Source: Dallia pectoralis (taxonomy: Eukaryota > Chordata > Actinopteri > Esociformes > Umbridae). From it: a stretch of DNA of 64,000 nt. Both the position numbers and the translations under genes were made by a program. The notes under the pieces were generated by a model. That model was not told the origin of the DNA and did no database searches. It saw only the letters and a program-made list of their open reading frames with translations. Numbering within the stretch: position 1 is the stretch's first letter; the number at the start of each line of letters is the position of its first letter. Of this stretch, positions 25,571-37,902 are shown piece by piece. The stretch spans positions 5,258,996 to 5,322,995 of the forward strand of contig CM055744.1 of assembly GCA_029465975.1 (NCBI GenBank). The letters run 5' to 3'.

Positions 25571-27137
25571 TAGGGATGGGGATCAATAACCGGTTCTATT
25601 AAGGAACCGTTCCTTATATCTAGAAACAAAAAAATCTATAAGATGAAAGCTTATTGATACTGCTATCGACACTATTGGAACCCATTATGGTACGTTATGT
25701 CTGGAGAGACAAGAGTCATTTCATTTAAATCAAATCACTGGTGCACAAACATGCATTGATTGTCTAATAGAGCTATTGAATTCAGTTGAATTGCCTGCCA
25801 ACAAGCCTAAAAAAATACAAAATTAAATTGCCTCACACCCTCATTTATTACATTTCTCTTCGGTTGCTTGGAGCTAAGCGGTCAAAAGCTAGACTACATT
25901 TTAATAAAGCCAAACATAAGGAATAAGCGAAATGTCATTTATGTTCGAAGTTCATTTTTTGCAAGGGGGGAAACACGACAACACTGATAAAGCACCTCAA
26001 CTTTGTGCCGTCGATTATAATGTCTTTGTTGTGTAAAGCATACTATTTATTTTTATGTATGTATATTACTTATTTTCTTTGTTGTTGGAAAAGTGTGGAC
26101 ATTGTGTTCTAAGTTTTGCTACTAATATATAATTTCAATGTTGTCATAGTTCATAGTAGATATGTTGAAATCAGATATCAAACAGTTACAGACTTAAAAA
26201 ATGAATAACGGTTTAGTTCAGATTTAATTGGCGAAATTAATTAGATCGATTTAATCCAACTAATGTCGCTCAATCTGTTGTACTCTGCAAAACTTGCGGT
26301 ATTCTGATACACCGGGCAACAGGAAATACAACCAACCTATTTCCCTTCTTAAAAACCACCACAAGCCCTTACTATACAATGAGTGCAAACGCCACAATCG
26401 TGTCGCAGGTAAATCAGAGCTAGCCATACAAAGATCGCTATCAAGTATGACATAAATAAATCACTAATGCTAGCAAATACTGTTTGGCCAAAGATATGAT
26501 GCCGATTTACACAGTGAAAAAAAGGCTTTGGGAAGCTTCTGAATGAACTGGACAAACGATATCAAATCCCATCCAGCACCTTCTTCTAGGAGGGATTCTA
26601 GCTTACCGCTCACGGCTTAAAGCAGCTACGGTTGACATGCTAGTTTCCTAGATCTGTAATCTGTAGCCTCTACCTGTGAGTGGAAACGGAAACCGACCCA
26701 CACCCTGTTTACTAAAGGTTACACCTGTGTGGATGGGCCCTGTTTCTGATTGAATTTTCTCATTACTTATTCCTTTATACTGTACAACCAGTACAACATG
26801 TCCTGTTTTGTAGACATACACTTTATTTATTCATGTACCAGTCCAATTCGACTGTTAGTTGAAATCACCCATGCTGTGGTAAGAACTTTATTTGTTTTTA
26901 TATATTAATATATTTTGAAGCATTTTCCCATAACCTTTGTGTTTTTACATAATGTTTAAGAATATCGAAATGAATATCCATACCGCAATATTCATGATCA
27001 ATATCGCAATATCACATTTTGTCAATATCGTGCAACCCTTATCTTTTCACCATATAACAGGAAAGTTTTGATAGTGGGATCAATAAAGAGTCGGCCTGAA
27101 CTGGAACACAATTTGTAACTAGTTCTGCCCAACTCTG
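25571..27137 (+). mobile_element. Decayed BED-type hAT element (approximate ends)
   Basis: The left end starts TAGGGATGGGGATC near 25572 and the right side finishes TTCTGCCCAACTCTG near 27135; these ends resemble one another only loosely, and I found no target duplication. Internal coding scraps on the + strand are the BED-finger-like CKTCG block at 26286-26300, followed by TGNTTNLF, and LLNELDKRYQIPSSTFF ending at a stop at 26587. Both are typical of hAT transposases. The two histidines expected after the BED cysteines are lost. Boundaries are uncertain. Confidence 0.6.
26955..27042. mobile_element. Terminal fragment of another hAT-like MITE
   Basis: Repeated CAATATCGCAATAT words ending GTCAATATCGTGCAACCCTT resemble the end of a second, different fish hAT-type repeat (reversed: AAGGGTTGCACGATATTG). 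It sits within the 25.6-27.1 kb element and may be nested. No matching other end was found. Confidence 0.45.
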
Positions 27138-30100
27138 TTGAGATATATAGCAGATAGGCGTTGTTTCAGCCGACCTAAACAATATACCAAATTTAGCAGT
27201 CCTTATGTATCTTTCCTCGTCGTTGTTCTCTAGGAATCAGTTGCACAGTTAAAATAGTTATCATGCCTACTTCACCCATCCAGTATGTCAATCAACCGGA
27301 GACATTTGAGAAACCCAACAATACAAATTCTGATCCCTCTCACTCATTTAGTAAATTCGTCCCAGAGCCCGCTTAGCTGCGCCGTGTGTAGTAGATAGGA
27401 GATTATGTGCTCCAGTCCTTCATTACATAGGCACAACTCGTATTCTGTCCAAATGAAAATGTTGCGGGTGGTGTCTCGTCGCGTTGCTTTAGTATGAATG
27501 CAAAGTGCACATGAGGTGCTGTAAGCAAATAGAGAAGGATACAGCTCCGGGGATTCTTGTTTTTGGAGGCCAAGTAAGTTAATAGAAATGCATTACACAA
27601 CACAAGAGAGATAAGTAGTAGCAGTGCAACCCGCCAGGGCTCAATCAGGCACACTCGACAGGCAGTTTGATCTCTTAATTGAGGCCGCTCCCCAGACATG
27701 TTTTTTTTTTTCGGACACATAAAGACAAGCGGCAATGGAAATTGTTTTCACTCTCAGTAGTGGTGTGTTTTGTCTATGGAATTTGGTTGTGATAAGTGTG
27801 CTATTTTATTTAGAGTGAGGCATGAAAGACCCTCCCCCCCCCACATGAAATAGCCTCCTTGTAATGGCAGCAATTCCACTTTGATAGATAGACTGTGCAA
27901 TTTATGTTCCTGTATGCAGCACGCGTTCTTCAAATCTCTCAGTTTGACATTCAGAATGTCCATTTCTCTACACTGGCCCCGTGTCCTCCCCCGTATCCCG
28001 CCATTGCTCCTGACCTGTGGTAATGCAGGGGTCTTCAGATTGAATGCACATTGATTGATCTTTCAGAGAGAGTCTGTCTCTGGTACAGGGAGAACATGCG
28101 CCTTGGGAAATGTCTGTGGCCCGGCTCTTTGTTGAGTTTACGAACACCGCGTTTATCTTCAAGTAGGGTTCAGGGTAGTGTGTTAAAAAGGATTACATTG
28201 TCTTTTTTTCAACGATTGTTGCATTTCATTATCCCAGACAGGGCTTCCGTTATGACAGTTTGTCACTGGACAATATTTTGATTACCTGGACGTTTGAGAA
28301 ATGTACTAAACACGTTTTAACTTATGAAAATGCTGTTTGTGTTAGATGTAGTAGGTGTTGTTGTTTTCAAATGTTTGCCAAGATGTCTTTTTATATGATA
28401 GAACATAGAACATGATATTCTTAACATAACAGGATTTATTGGTACAAAACATTTGTCGGTGTGTAGTCACTGCTAAATAATATTTTAATAGGGAAATACA
28501 ACAGTATAGTCAACAAAACCACTCAGGAATTACGTTCAAATGGAACAAATTTGCAAAAACCCAATTACGTTTATTAAACATATGCCTAAATCGGCAATTA
28601 CGTTCATTATCAAGCACTATTGTCCCTAAATGATTCTTTATTACGGTCCTCCCTAACGTGATCGCTATTGTGTTGGTCCTTAACATAATGGATGAAAACA
28701 GAATCATTGTCCGTTTTTTGCCATGTATCTCCCATCCCCGCCCGTTTGTCTCCGTGTCATTTCTACAGCCATGGCCAATGTCGCGGCCGCACCTTTCTAA
28801 TCTGGTGTTCCCAGCCCAGACAATCCATGCGGGGTATGTCCTCCCTGTCAGTGTTTGGAAGTCTCCATCAACAAGGCTGCATCCATTTCATCCTCTACCG
28901 CCCCCCAAGCTCTTGACTTCCTGGCCCACACTGAAACAAGGGTTTCCCTAAAAAACACTGCAACTCTGGCTGCTCTCTCTTCATCTGTCCTCTCTTTCTC
29001 CATAGAACAAAAGCATTTGGTCTCCGCAGAAGTGTACAATTATTATACCTATCAGCTGGAGTAAAGGGGGTTGTGTTGGTTGACAAATACTTGTGTACTT
29101 TTGTGTGCGGTCAATCTGGAGTGGCACTTGATTGATAGCGCCGAAGAACACAATCTGGGATTACTAAGAACTGATGTTTCTTTCAATCAGAGGGATGTGC
29201 TCTTAAATGACACGCATCAGCCTGGAGAGTGTCAGTGCCGCCTGCTGTAATCCACACCCGTACTACAGGCTCACACTACCACAGGCAATCAGGAAGAACC
29301 CGTATCACTGGGCCTTCATTGTGAACGGCCGTGGGTGAATGGAAATGTCTGTCCATAGCCAGTACAAGGACGGGGCAGTAGAGACATGCAGCCAGCCAAG
29401 CTCCCTGGCTATGTGTGCCAAGATGCACTGGCACGTCCACCAACAGCACCATTAGCCACACAATAACATCTGAGGCACGTTCTCTCCCTTGCTTTCACTT
29501 CATTGTTGTCCTTATCTTCCACTATTTTAACAAAAAGGAGTGTTGTTGAGGGTGACCTCCAGTGTGGCATGCTACATTTCCCCGGGAACTTTGATATTCA
29601 TGATTTATTTCAACCGGGGCAGATTGCTTAGTCGGATCCAAGGAGTGAAGAATAGCATTACATGGCAACACTGCTTCTATGCTTGGTGTGCCTTTTTCTC
29701 AAGATTGTTCCATCAGAAATGACACCAATAATGGTTAATATATTCAACCCATATTATTTAAGGCAAGTGGAAGGTTGGAGGTCCTTTGTTGAGGTTCTCT
29801 GTGAGATTTCATGGAAGGCTTTTTTGTAATGCAAATAGTTACATTTGTATTCATGGACCTGTATTACAAGAACTTGCTGAGTATTTCTGGGAAAGGCTTA
29901 TCCCAAGCAAGGTTCTCAGCGTCATAATGCATGAGCCCAAATTATAATCTATACATTCTGAGAGTGACTAGGTGAAAGTCTAGTCAAATATTTCTGGGAA
30001 ATTGTGACAACCTATGACAATTATCAAAACTATGGGTTACATGTTAATGTTATGTTATTATACTGTCAATTATGACATCATTCTAATATTATACAGTGCA

Positions 30101-30231
30101 TTTGGACAAGAATTAATATTTCTGCTTATTATAAATGCTACTTAACATAAATTATTTGAAATAAAAACAAACAATCTTCGCCAGCCTCTATGCTGTATTA
30201 ACATAGTAGTAAGCCATATCATACGTCACAG
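27138..30231. other. Non-coding, no feature recognised
   Basis: Chance frames only. 28650-29090 has overlapping frames on both strands, up to 97 codons, without a recognisable domain. Base composition is more balanced than the flanks at about 27350-29500, which could reflect conserved non-coding DNA; this cannot be judged from one sequence. Confidence 0.4.
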
Positions 30232-30476
30232 TTCTGGCGTGCTGTGCCAGTGAGATCCAAAGCCCTCTCCCTCATTTGGACCATGGATACCTGTTTGTAG
30301 GTATTGCCCACACCTGTGTTCCTGATCACTGTCCTTATTTAAGTTCTTATTTTCCTGTGTTTGTTGTTTCCAGTGTAACAGAGTTGTGTTCTGTTTTTGT
30401 GATTTAGTTTCTGTTTCGTTACATCTCAGTTATGAGGTTCTCTGTTCTCCCATGCGTCTCCATGCTTGCAGCGTTA
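30232..30476 (+). mobile_element. LTR-like fragment, tentative
   Basis: The stretch from GTGCTGTGCCAGTGAG through CACCTGTGTTCCTGATCACT and CTTATTTAAGTTC to a T-rich region resembles U3/R sequence of fish Ty3-like LTRs. I could not define TG...CA ends or a target duplication. Confidence 0.35.
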
Positions 30477-31105
30477 CACACACCCCCTGTTTTTACGTGG
30501 GCCCATAACATTATTTTATCTAACATATTTTGCTGCAATGAAATTATGCCAGCACGTTTACTTTACATAAAACATCAACATTTCGGGTTTGACAACACCC
30601 ATTCTACAAATCAGCTTCATGTTCATGCGGCTTTGGAGACAGTGAGTATGAGAGTCAATAGATCTGGAATTGCAGTACAGTATTCTTGTGAAATAAGTTG
30701 CAACCGCCTATAAGTAAAGGTTGGTAACAGCCATAAATCACAAGGCCCAGGAGTGGGGGCTTTTTTGGCCAATCTGTCAATGGGAACAGTTTTGTTTGCT
30801 CATTGCAGTTTGGAAAACGTCTTATTAATAAAAGAAAGCATAGTTTGTCGCCCTTACTTGAAGTTGTTCTAACACCCCTCTGATGGATTAAGACAAGCCC
30901 CAGGGTGTGTGCCTCTACAACCAGTTAATATGAGCCAATTATAGACACACACTTTGCAGCTTCTATACGGCGTTTCATGTCGCCCAACAATATATCCTGC
31001 CGCTTTATAGCACCAATCCTTTGATGTTAAGATGTACACTACTTAAAACCTAATGTGCTTCAATTTGTATGTTAGTAAGGAGCCGTGCCGATGGCTGCCG
31101 CCCGG

Positions 31106-31965
31106 ATTACCCAGAACCATAGCCGCTCCATATTACCCAGAGCCATAGCCGCTCCATATTACCCAGAACCATAGCTGCTCTATATTACCCAGAACCATAG
31201 TTGCTCTATATTACCCAGAACCCTGGCTACTCCATATTACCCAGAACCATAGCCGCTCCATATTACCCAGAACCATGTCTACTCCATATTACCCAGAACC
31301 ATAGCTGCTCTATATTACCCAGAACCCTGGCTACTCCATATTACCCAGAACCATAGTTGCTCTATATTACCCAGAACCCTGGCTACTCCATATTACCCAG
31401 AACCATAGCCGCTCCATATTACCCAGAACCATGTCTACTCCATATTACCCAGAACCATAGCTGCTCTATATTACCCAGAACCCTGGCTACTCCATATTAC
31501 CCAGAACCATAGCCGCTCCATATTACCCAGAACCATGTCTACTCCATATTACCCAGAACCCTGGCTACTCCATATTACCCAGAACCCTGGCTACTCCATA
31601 TTACCCAGAACCATAGCTGCTCTATATTACCCAGAACCATGGCTACTCCATATTACCCAGAACCATAGCTGCTCTATATAACCAGAACCATGGCTACTCC
31701 ATATTACCCAGAACCATGTCTACTCCATATTACCCAGAACCATAGCTGCTCTATATTACCCAGAACCCTGGCTACTCCATATTACCCAGAACCATAGCTG
31801 CTCTATATTACCCAGAACCATAGCTGCTCCATATTACCCAGAACCATAGCCGCTCCATATTACCCAGAACCATAGCTGCTCCATATTACCCAGAACCATA
31901 GCTGCTCCATATTACCCAGAACCATAGCTGCTCCATATTACCCAGAACCATAGCTGCTCCATATT
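31106..31965. repeat. 26-bp minisatellite, 33 units with higher-order pattern
   Basis: Each unit begins ATTACCCAGAACC and ends in one of a few variants: ATAGCYGCTCC, ATAGCTGCTCT, CTGGCTACTCC or ATGTCTACTCC, plus AT. I count 33 units, with a one-base deletion in unit 22. Units 5-8, 11-14 and, in part, 15-17 repeat the same order of variants, so blocks of four units (104 bp) have been duplicated as a whole. Confidence 0.95.
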
Positions 31966-34807
31966 GTTGGAACTTCGTCCCCAGGAAATGGCGCACATTG
32001 CAAATAAGCCTAAAACAACATCTTTTGAAATGTACATTCTGTGTCCGACTATGGGAGTGTGAAGTATTTATTATCTTTCGATTTTTGCCTAATCAAGATT
32101 CTGCAAGTAGCACTCATCTGCTCTTAGGGGACAGTGTTATGGGAGACGATTGGTTGGTAGACTAAGCTGATTAAATGATTGGTTATTGTTGTTCGAACTT
32201 TCTTAATGGCGAATGAAGACATTTTTGACTAGACTTTTTACAAATGTGTGTTTGTGAACAAGATTACTGTTATAACTACACCAGTTGTTGTTTTACATTG
32301 AAGCCATTTAAGAGACACCACTCTTTTATATGGAGAGACTTACCGTAGTGAGTGCATACAGTTTCATACGTCTTTTACCGACTCACAATGTGAATCAAAC
32401 CCACCACCCCAGAAGTATCATTCTCTACATTTATAGTGATGTAAAGTATAGGTTAGAATATGACTAGGTTGGGGGTTAACGTTATCGACGACCACTAATC
32501 AGTGAGCCTATTTCTCCTCCCAGAGCATGCAACCAGATTGAAATGGAGGCACTAGCTTCAGCATCGAGACGACCAATTTAAATAATTCCAGCCTTTAGGG
32601 CAGATCTTCCAGCAGAACAATATTAATAATGAAAACACTAACCTGTGCTCTAGCCTATGCCTGAGAAGACTTAATGATGTATTCACTGTGCGTGGCTGTG
32701 TGACACCTGATGGTAGTATTAGCCCACTGAACAGCTGATTCATCCGGTTGAAGGGTAGGTGCGGATGGTGGTTAGTAACCATATAGATGTATCTGCTCAG
32801 CCAGAATGTCGGGCTTATATGACATAGGAAGGATCAATATTGTGCTGTGCTAGCATTAATGTAAGCCTCCCTGTTGAATGTAAGCCCAGCTAAACCTGAG
32901 GTGTTCCTACACAGATAGACAGACATTGTCAAAGCTTATTGGAGATATCCACCACATGAGGCTAAATTCGGATTTCTTCACTGACAGTTTAAATTATGAA
33001 GATGTTTACAAAGTTAGGCATACATTTGTAATTGCCTTTTTTAAACAACTGTAAATGTGGTTTTCCAGATTCTGCCTGGGATATGTCCAATTCTTGAAGA
33101 TACCTAATTGAATAAGTACAGTTATAATATTTATACAATAAATATTATAGTTACTGGGAATGCGTCAGACTCATGGTTACCCTTGACATCACACAGGTAC
33201 AGTTGTTGTTAGATGAAGTCATATCCTGTCGCTGTTGTGAGTGGTGACAGTTAGAGGAAGTAAATAATTTCATTGTGCACTTTACCAAACATACTAACCT
33301 TCTTCATATTGCATTTACTATTGAAATTGTGTCGAAAGTAGTAATATAATCCAAATACGACAGCGAATAAACATTTGCCCCGCAGGCTAACGAAAAGACC
33401 TTTTCAAAAATCCTTTGTAAGCACTTTCTCCTTGCCACTGTTTTCTCTCCCCCTTCCTCTCTTTCACTGACTCACTCACTCACCCCTTCTCACTAAATAT
33501 TGAGTCTGACCGTTCAATCAGTGCACCATTTCATTGGTTAGCTCAGGCCATTTCTCCAACTGAGTGGGTACAAATGATCTGACGCTTGATTGACTTAGTT
33601 TTATCCATGCAAGGCCTGTGGGTATGGGAACTGGTGAATTAATGACAACTTTTAATAAAATGGGATCATCGTTAACATTTGAATATTTTGAATCAACAGA
33701 ATTGTGTTTCTTTATACTTTTATTGTATTTATCCGTAAAATTGATTCCATACATTGCCCATGTAGTGCATTTTCTGTTACAATTTGCTGCTGTAGCAGTT
33801 GTGCTTGCTCTTCTCAGAGGCTGTTTTATTAACTTCACTGGCATGAGTGCATAGCCCATGTAATTTGCTCTTTTAAAAATCCCCCATCAATTCCCACCTG
33901 CCTACTGCCTTAAGCCTTTTCCACTGTATCCATGATCATGCCAAACTCGATTAAACAACAATTTGGTTTCCTCTGTGGTCACTGAAGTTTTTTCAATTTA
34001 TCCCGTTAACCATCCGACTAAATGACCTCAAGCTATTTACTGCAGCTAAGTTCACTTATTTGTTAGTGCAATAGATATTACGCAGTTTATATAATTTACA
34101 TAGGGATACTCTTCAAATATGGAGTGTATTTAAGAAGAATTCTAGACCATGTGATATTTGCATTTTAAAATAGTATACTTCATAATGATAACAGTCATTT
34201 GGTGAATTTTTTGGCCATGTGTAAAACCGTTGTTGAAATATTATGACAGAATGAGATAATTAGAAATTGAATAGGAGATGGCTGATGCTGCTCCAATGGA
34301 AGATTTCTCGTACGCTGCATTTTGCAGAGCTCCTTTTTAGAGACAGATGGGAGATTTATTTCAGAAAGTGCAGAGTAGCTCAGCAGATATTGTTTTAGCA
34401 AGTTCTCTAAACTTATTTTTGAATGACATTAGGAGATAATACAAGCCATTCCAGTAGCCTACCCGTCCAAATGTGTGGGTGTTGGTTAGGGGGAAAGTTC
34501 CAATATAAACCGGTCTGGAGATTCACCCAGGAAATAGACAGCTATGTTTTTGGTGTCATCATCAGCAAAACGAACAGTTACAGTAAACACTTTCCGTACA
34601 CCATAACAGGTTAGTCTAAAAAATGAATTATTGCCATTGTTTTGTTTTTTTACTTGTTTCAGTAGTGACATTCAGTCCTTATCAAGTCTCTCTGGAGTCT
34701 TATCATTTGGCAGGGTTAGTAGTTGAATATGTTACCATGTAAGTAAGCAAATACCATGTTTTAATGTACAACAACAAACTGGAAGCATTAGGGTTGACTG
34801 TTTTGGT
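31966..34807. other. Non-coding, one short repeat scrap
   Basis: 32336-32384 resembles a common salmonid interspersed repeat (GACTTACCGTAGTGAGTGCA); this is from memory and weak. Otherwise no feature was recognised. The 113-codon minus frame at 33518-33859 and the plus frame overlapping it match no family. Confidence 0.4.
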
Positions 34808-35300
34808 TAAAACCTGAGGTAGGCCTACTTGTTGACAGTTTACGCTAATCCAGTCATCATGTGAAGGTTTATTACCAAGGTGGAGCCCCAACATAGAGAA
34901 ACTAAACCATGCAGACCGAGAACACCATTCCTACCAAGGCTATTGAGAGCACCCCCTTGTCATCTCATTCCACAAAAATATTTATATTGTTTATATATCA
35001 AGTCTTTATTAAATTATACATCTATCCATCTACTACAGCATATACGACAGCATTGAGTAATTAACATGTGTTACACTTTAGTGTTGAAAATAATAATTCA
35101 GGCTAATGTCACCCTTTTTAATAGTAATTATGAATTGCATACGAGACCTTGAAGACTTAATACAACTAATAGCAACTAATAGCAAATTCCAATAGTGAAA
35201 AGCTTTTTATGGCTGGTGAATTCTTCATCTACCAGCTGCCTTGGCTGGTAAACCAAAAAGTGACTTTTGGACCCGGTCTCTGTTCCTTCAGCTGGGCCCG
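34808..35300. repeat. Unclassified dispersed repeat, copy 1
   Basis: The segment starting AAACCTGAGGTAGGCCTACT is closely similar to 48042-48212 over about 170 bp (shared GTGGAGCCCCAACATAGA and ACCCCCTTGT). A weaker match follows (TGTTACACTTTAGTG; GCTGGTGAA...AAAGTG). Both copies are in the same orientation, 13.2 kb apart. I do not recognise the family. Confidence 0.8.
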
Positions 35301-35870
35301 GTAATTGGTTATCTTGCTGATTCCACGCATAGCACCCATTGTAAGAGCCAAGCTCTCTCAAACTGGGATGCTTCTGTCAAGGCCTATGTCACAACACCAA
35401 ACTATGGCACTGTTAAGGGGGCTTTAAACTTGTAGATTTAATCCGCAAGCTTGCTTAGTATGTCCCACTTCATCTTTGAGCTGATGCACAGTGTAGGCTT
35501 GTTTACTTTGTAGAGGGCATTTTCCTTTCTCTAATTGGACTTCTGTATAATAGAAATATGTTACGGCAGCAAATATTCCTCAGGAGAAGACCCGAGTATA
35601 GCTGTACTTGTTTTAGGGGATGATAAAGACAAGGAGTTTTCCTGGCCACCAATGGTCTCTTGTGTTTAGGGAAATGTCAAGTGGGGTGTGCAGCTATGTT
35701 CCCTCAAATGTTTTTGGCTACTTAGCAAATATTCATATATCTGAGCAGAAACATGTGTATGTTTCTTCTAATTTCCTTAACCACTGTTACAATTTCAATT
35801 AAACGTGATGAAGCCCCTAAAAAATATATGATACAAAAAAAAGTATAGAAATATAGAAATAAATATATTC
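35301..35870. other. Non-coding, AT-rich
   Basis: No feature recognised. The right part (35815-35870) is an A/T-rich lead-in to the palindromic element. Confidence 0.4.
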
Positions 35871-35875
35871 TTAAT

Positions 35876-36382
35876 GTGGCACGTTAAGAGAATGTTTTTA
35901 TATGGCTCCTTTTTTTGTGGTTTCATATTTCATAATAATACATTGTATTTATTCATATTTCTCTTTTCATCATGACATGCATTTTAAATGATGGTCTTTT
36001 TCATTATTACTGGCATTTTTGAACATTTAATGCCATATTTCAACATTTAATGACACTTTTCCACATTCCATGCCATATTTAACGATCTGCACGAATAACC
36101 TATTTCGACGCCCCGCCCACTTTCATTGATTAACATATCCTTGTGATCCTGAAATATGCATTTAAATTTGTCATGAAATGTGTAAGTGTGTCAATAAATG
36201 TCATTATATGCTAAAATAAGCCATTTGATAATGAAAAATGCCAGGAAATTTTTAAATAGACCATGATTTTATGACATACATGTTATGATGAAAATAAAAA
36301 AAATTAGGAAATGCAATGTATTAGTATGAAATATGCTACAATAAAAAAGGGGCCTTATAAAAAAATCCTATTATTGTGCCAC
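35876..36382. mobile_element. 507-bp palindromic MITE-like element
   Basis: The outermost GTGGCAC (35876-35882) is mirrored by GTGCCAC (36376-36382). The arms stay imperfectly complementary for over 200 bp: TTTCATATTTCATAATAATA on the left against the reverse of TATTAGTATGAAATATGCTA on the right, and GGCATTTTT against AAAAATGCC. A loop of about 70 bp around 36095-36165 includes CGACGCCCCGCCC. TTAA lies at 35871-35874 and 36383-36386, one base out of register on the left. The superfamily is not resolved. Its right end is 334 bp before the igsf21 exon. Confidence 0.75.
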
Positions 36383-36715
36383 TTAAATAAATATATTTAT
36401 ATTTATTTATTTAATTTTTAGTCATTTGGTCCTGCATACAAAAAAGAATGCCACATTCCATTGACAGAATCAATCAATCAATCAATTTATAAGGTTTATG
36501 AAATACCCTTCAAGGTATAATAACACAAGTCAAGTGAAAAGCTTGCAACAATCTTATCAATATGCATGTGCTGTCATACTACAACATGGACTTAAGTTTG
36601 ATCTAATATTGAACTGTCGATAGCAATCTTGATTTTATATATATTTACATATCTTTTATTTAATTCATGTGGGGTCACAAATCATACTTAATCGATTTGT
36701 CTTCTGCCCATGTAG

Positions 36716-36828
36716 GATATTTGACAGTAACCATTGAACCTCTTCCTCCTGTTGTGGTCGGAGAGACTGTGACCCTGAAGTGCAACTTCAAGACTGATGG
36801 ACGACTTCGAGAGATTGTGTGGTACAGG
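36716..36828 (+). CDS. igsf21: igsf21 internal exon (start of first Ig domain)
   Basis: This is the only host coding exon I can support. It reads GYLTVTIEPLPPVVVG then TLKCNFKTDGRLREIVWYR, which I recognise as the beginning of mature IGSF21, just after the signal peptide. IGSF21 is an immunoglobulin-superfamily cell-surface protein involved in inhibitory synapse organisation (family knowledge). Visible are the first Ig-domain cysteine (in LKCNF) and the invariant strand-C tryptophan (in VWYR). A pyrimidine-rich tract ending in AG at 36714-36715 precedes the exon and GTGAGT at 36829 follows it. The exon is 113 nt: it enters in phase 1 (the Gly codon is split) and leaves in phase 0. Reading past the donor gives a stop at 36862-36864. 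The signal-peptide exon and the later exons were not found, so they lie outside the window or were missed. The a/b paralogue cannot be told. The last 18 nt of the exon are the first part of a 53-bp tandem array. Confidence 0.9.
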
Positions 36829-37181
36829 GTGAGTAAAGCTACACATGATTACCACTGTTCATAGAGATTGTGTGGTACAGGGTGAGTAAAGCTACACATG
36901 ATTACCACTGTTCATAGAGATTGTGTGGTGCAGGGTGAGTAAAGCTACACATGATTACCACTGTTCATAGAGATTGTGTGGTGCAGGGTGAGTAAAGCTA
37001 CAAGCGATTAGCACTGTTCATAGAGATTGTGTGGTGCAGGGTGAGTAAAGCTACAAGCGATTAGCACTGTTCATAGAGATTGTGTGGTACAGGGTGAGTA
37101 ATGCTACAAGCGATTAGCACTGTTCATAGAGATTGTGTGGTACAGGGTGAGTAATGCTACAATTGATTACTACTGTTCATA
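36811..37181 (+). repeat. 53-bp tandem array duplicating the igsf21 5' splice site (7 units)
   Basis: Seven head-to-tail 53-bp units start at 36811, 36864, 36917, 36970, 37023, 37076 and 37129 with no indels. Each contains the last 18 nt of the exon (GAGATTGTGTGGTACAGG, or TGC in place of TAC in units 3-5), then GTGAGTAA and about 27 nt of intron. GT donors therefore sit at 36829, 36882, 36935, 36988, 37041, 37094 and 37147. Variants change in steps along the array (AAAGCT in units 1-5, ATGCT in units 6-7; CACATG in units 1-3, CAAGCG in units 4-6), as expected of successive tandem duplication. Because 53 is not a multiple of 3 and the first unit holds an in-frame stop, only the first donor preserves the protein. 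Confidence 0.95.
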
Positions 37182-37902
37182 CATGTTTGGCCCCATGACC
37201 CTCAACCTCCCGTGCACATATACACACTCAAATACAATTGTCTTTGATTATGCCTTCAAGCGCTAGATTTCAAATGTTCATCAACATAAAGAGTCCTCCT
37301 GTAATATCAGCTAGGAATATCATTGTCACCTCTCCAGTGTACAGAGCATCCAAAATCCCCCAGCATGTTTGTATTCCAGAAAGGTGGCAGGATTGGGCCC
37401 AAAGCATAACGTAGCTGAGAACCATTTTTCCCTCACAGATGTTTTCAATAAATTCCAGAGATTACAAGCAAGTGCAATATTAGAGCTCCCTTTAGAAAAA
37501 CATCCACAGTCCAACTGTATCTACAATATCAACATTTTCTAAAACGTTTCCTAGTTAAAGGCTAATATCGGTCTGGCATTGATGTGCTAGTGGCAAACTG
37601 CACAATTATTTTTTCCAGTGGAAAGTCTACACACCCTCATTAAAAATGCATGTTCAAGACCAATCAATGTGCACATAAGATCTCCTTGCAATTTGAGTGA
37701 GCTTAAAGGTTCCAGTTTATCCATGTGAAAGACATCGACTAAGGAGGACACAATTACCTTGCCGTAGTCTTGCTACTAACTGTGAACCATTAAGGTTGCT
37801 GTCACGTCTTTTGGATAAAAAACACTGTAGGATCATTGTTCGGGCTGTAAATTTGAAGAAAAAATATTACCAAAAAGCATTCTACAGAATTTTAAGAATT
37901 GT
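37182..37902. other. Intronic, no feature recognised
   Basis: Lies between two tandem arrays in the intron after the igsf21 exon. No exon or transposon was recognised. Confidence 0.45.

Noticed and set aside
36864..37181. Extra igsf21 exons suggested by repeated GAGATTGTGTGGTAC words
   Set aside because: They are copies of only the last 18 exon bases without an acceptor or reading frame; they are tandem array units.
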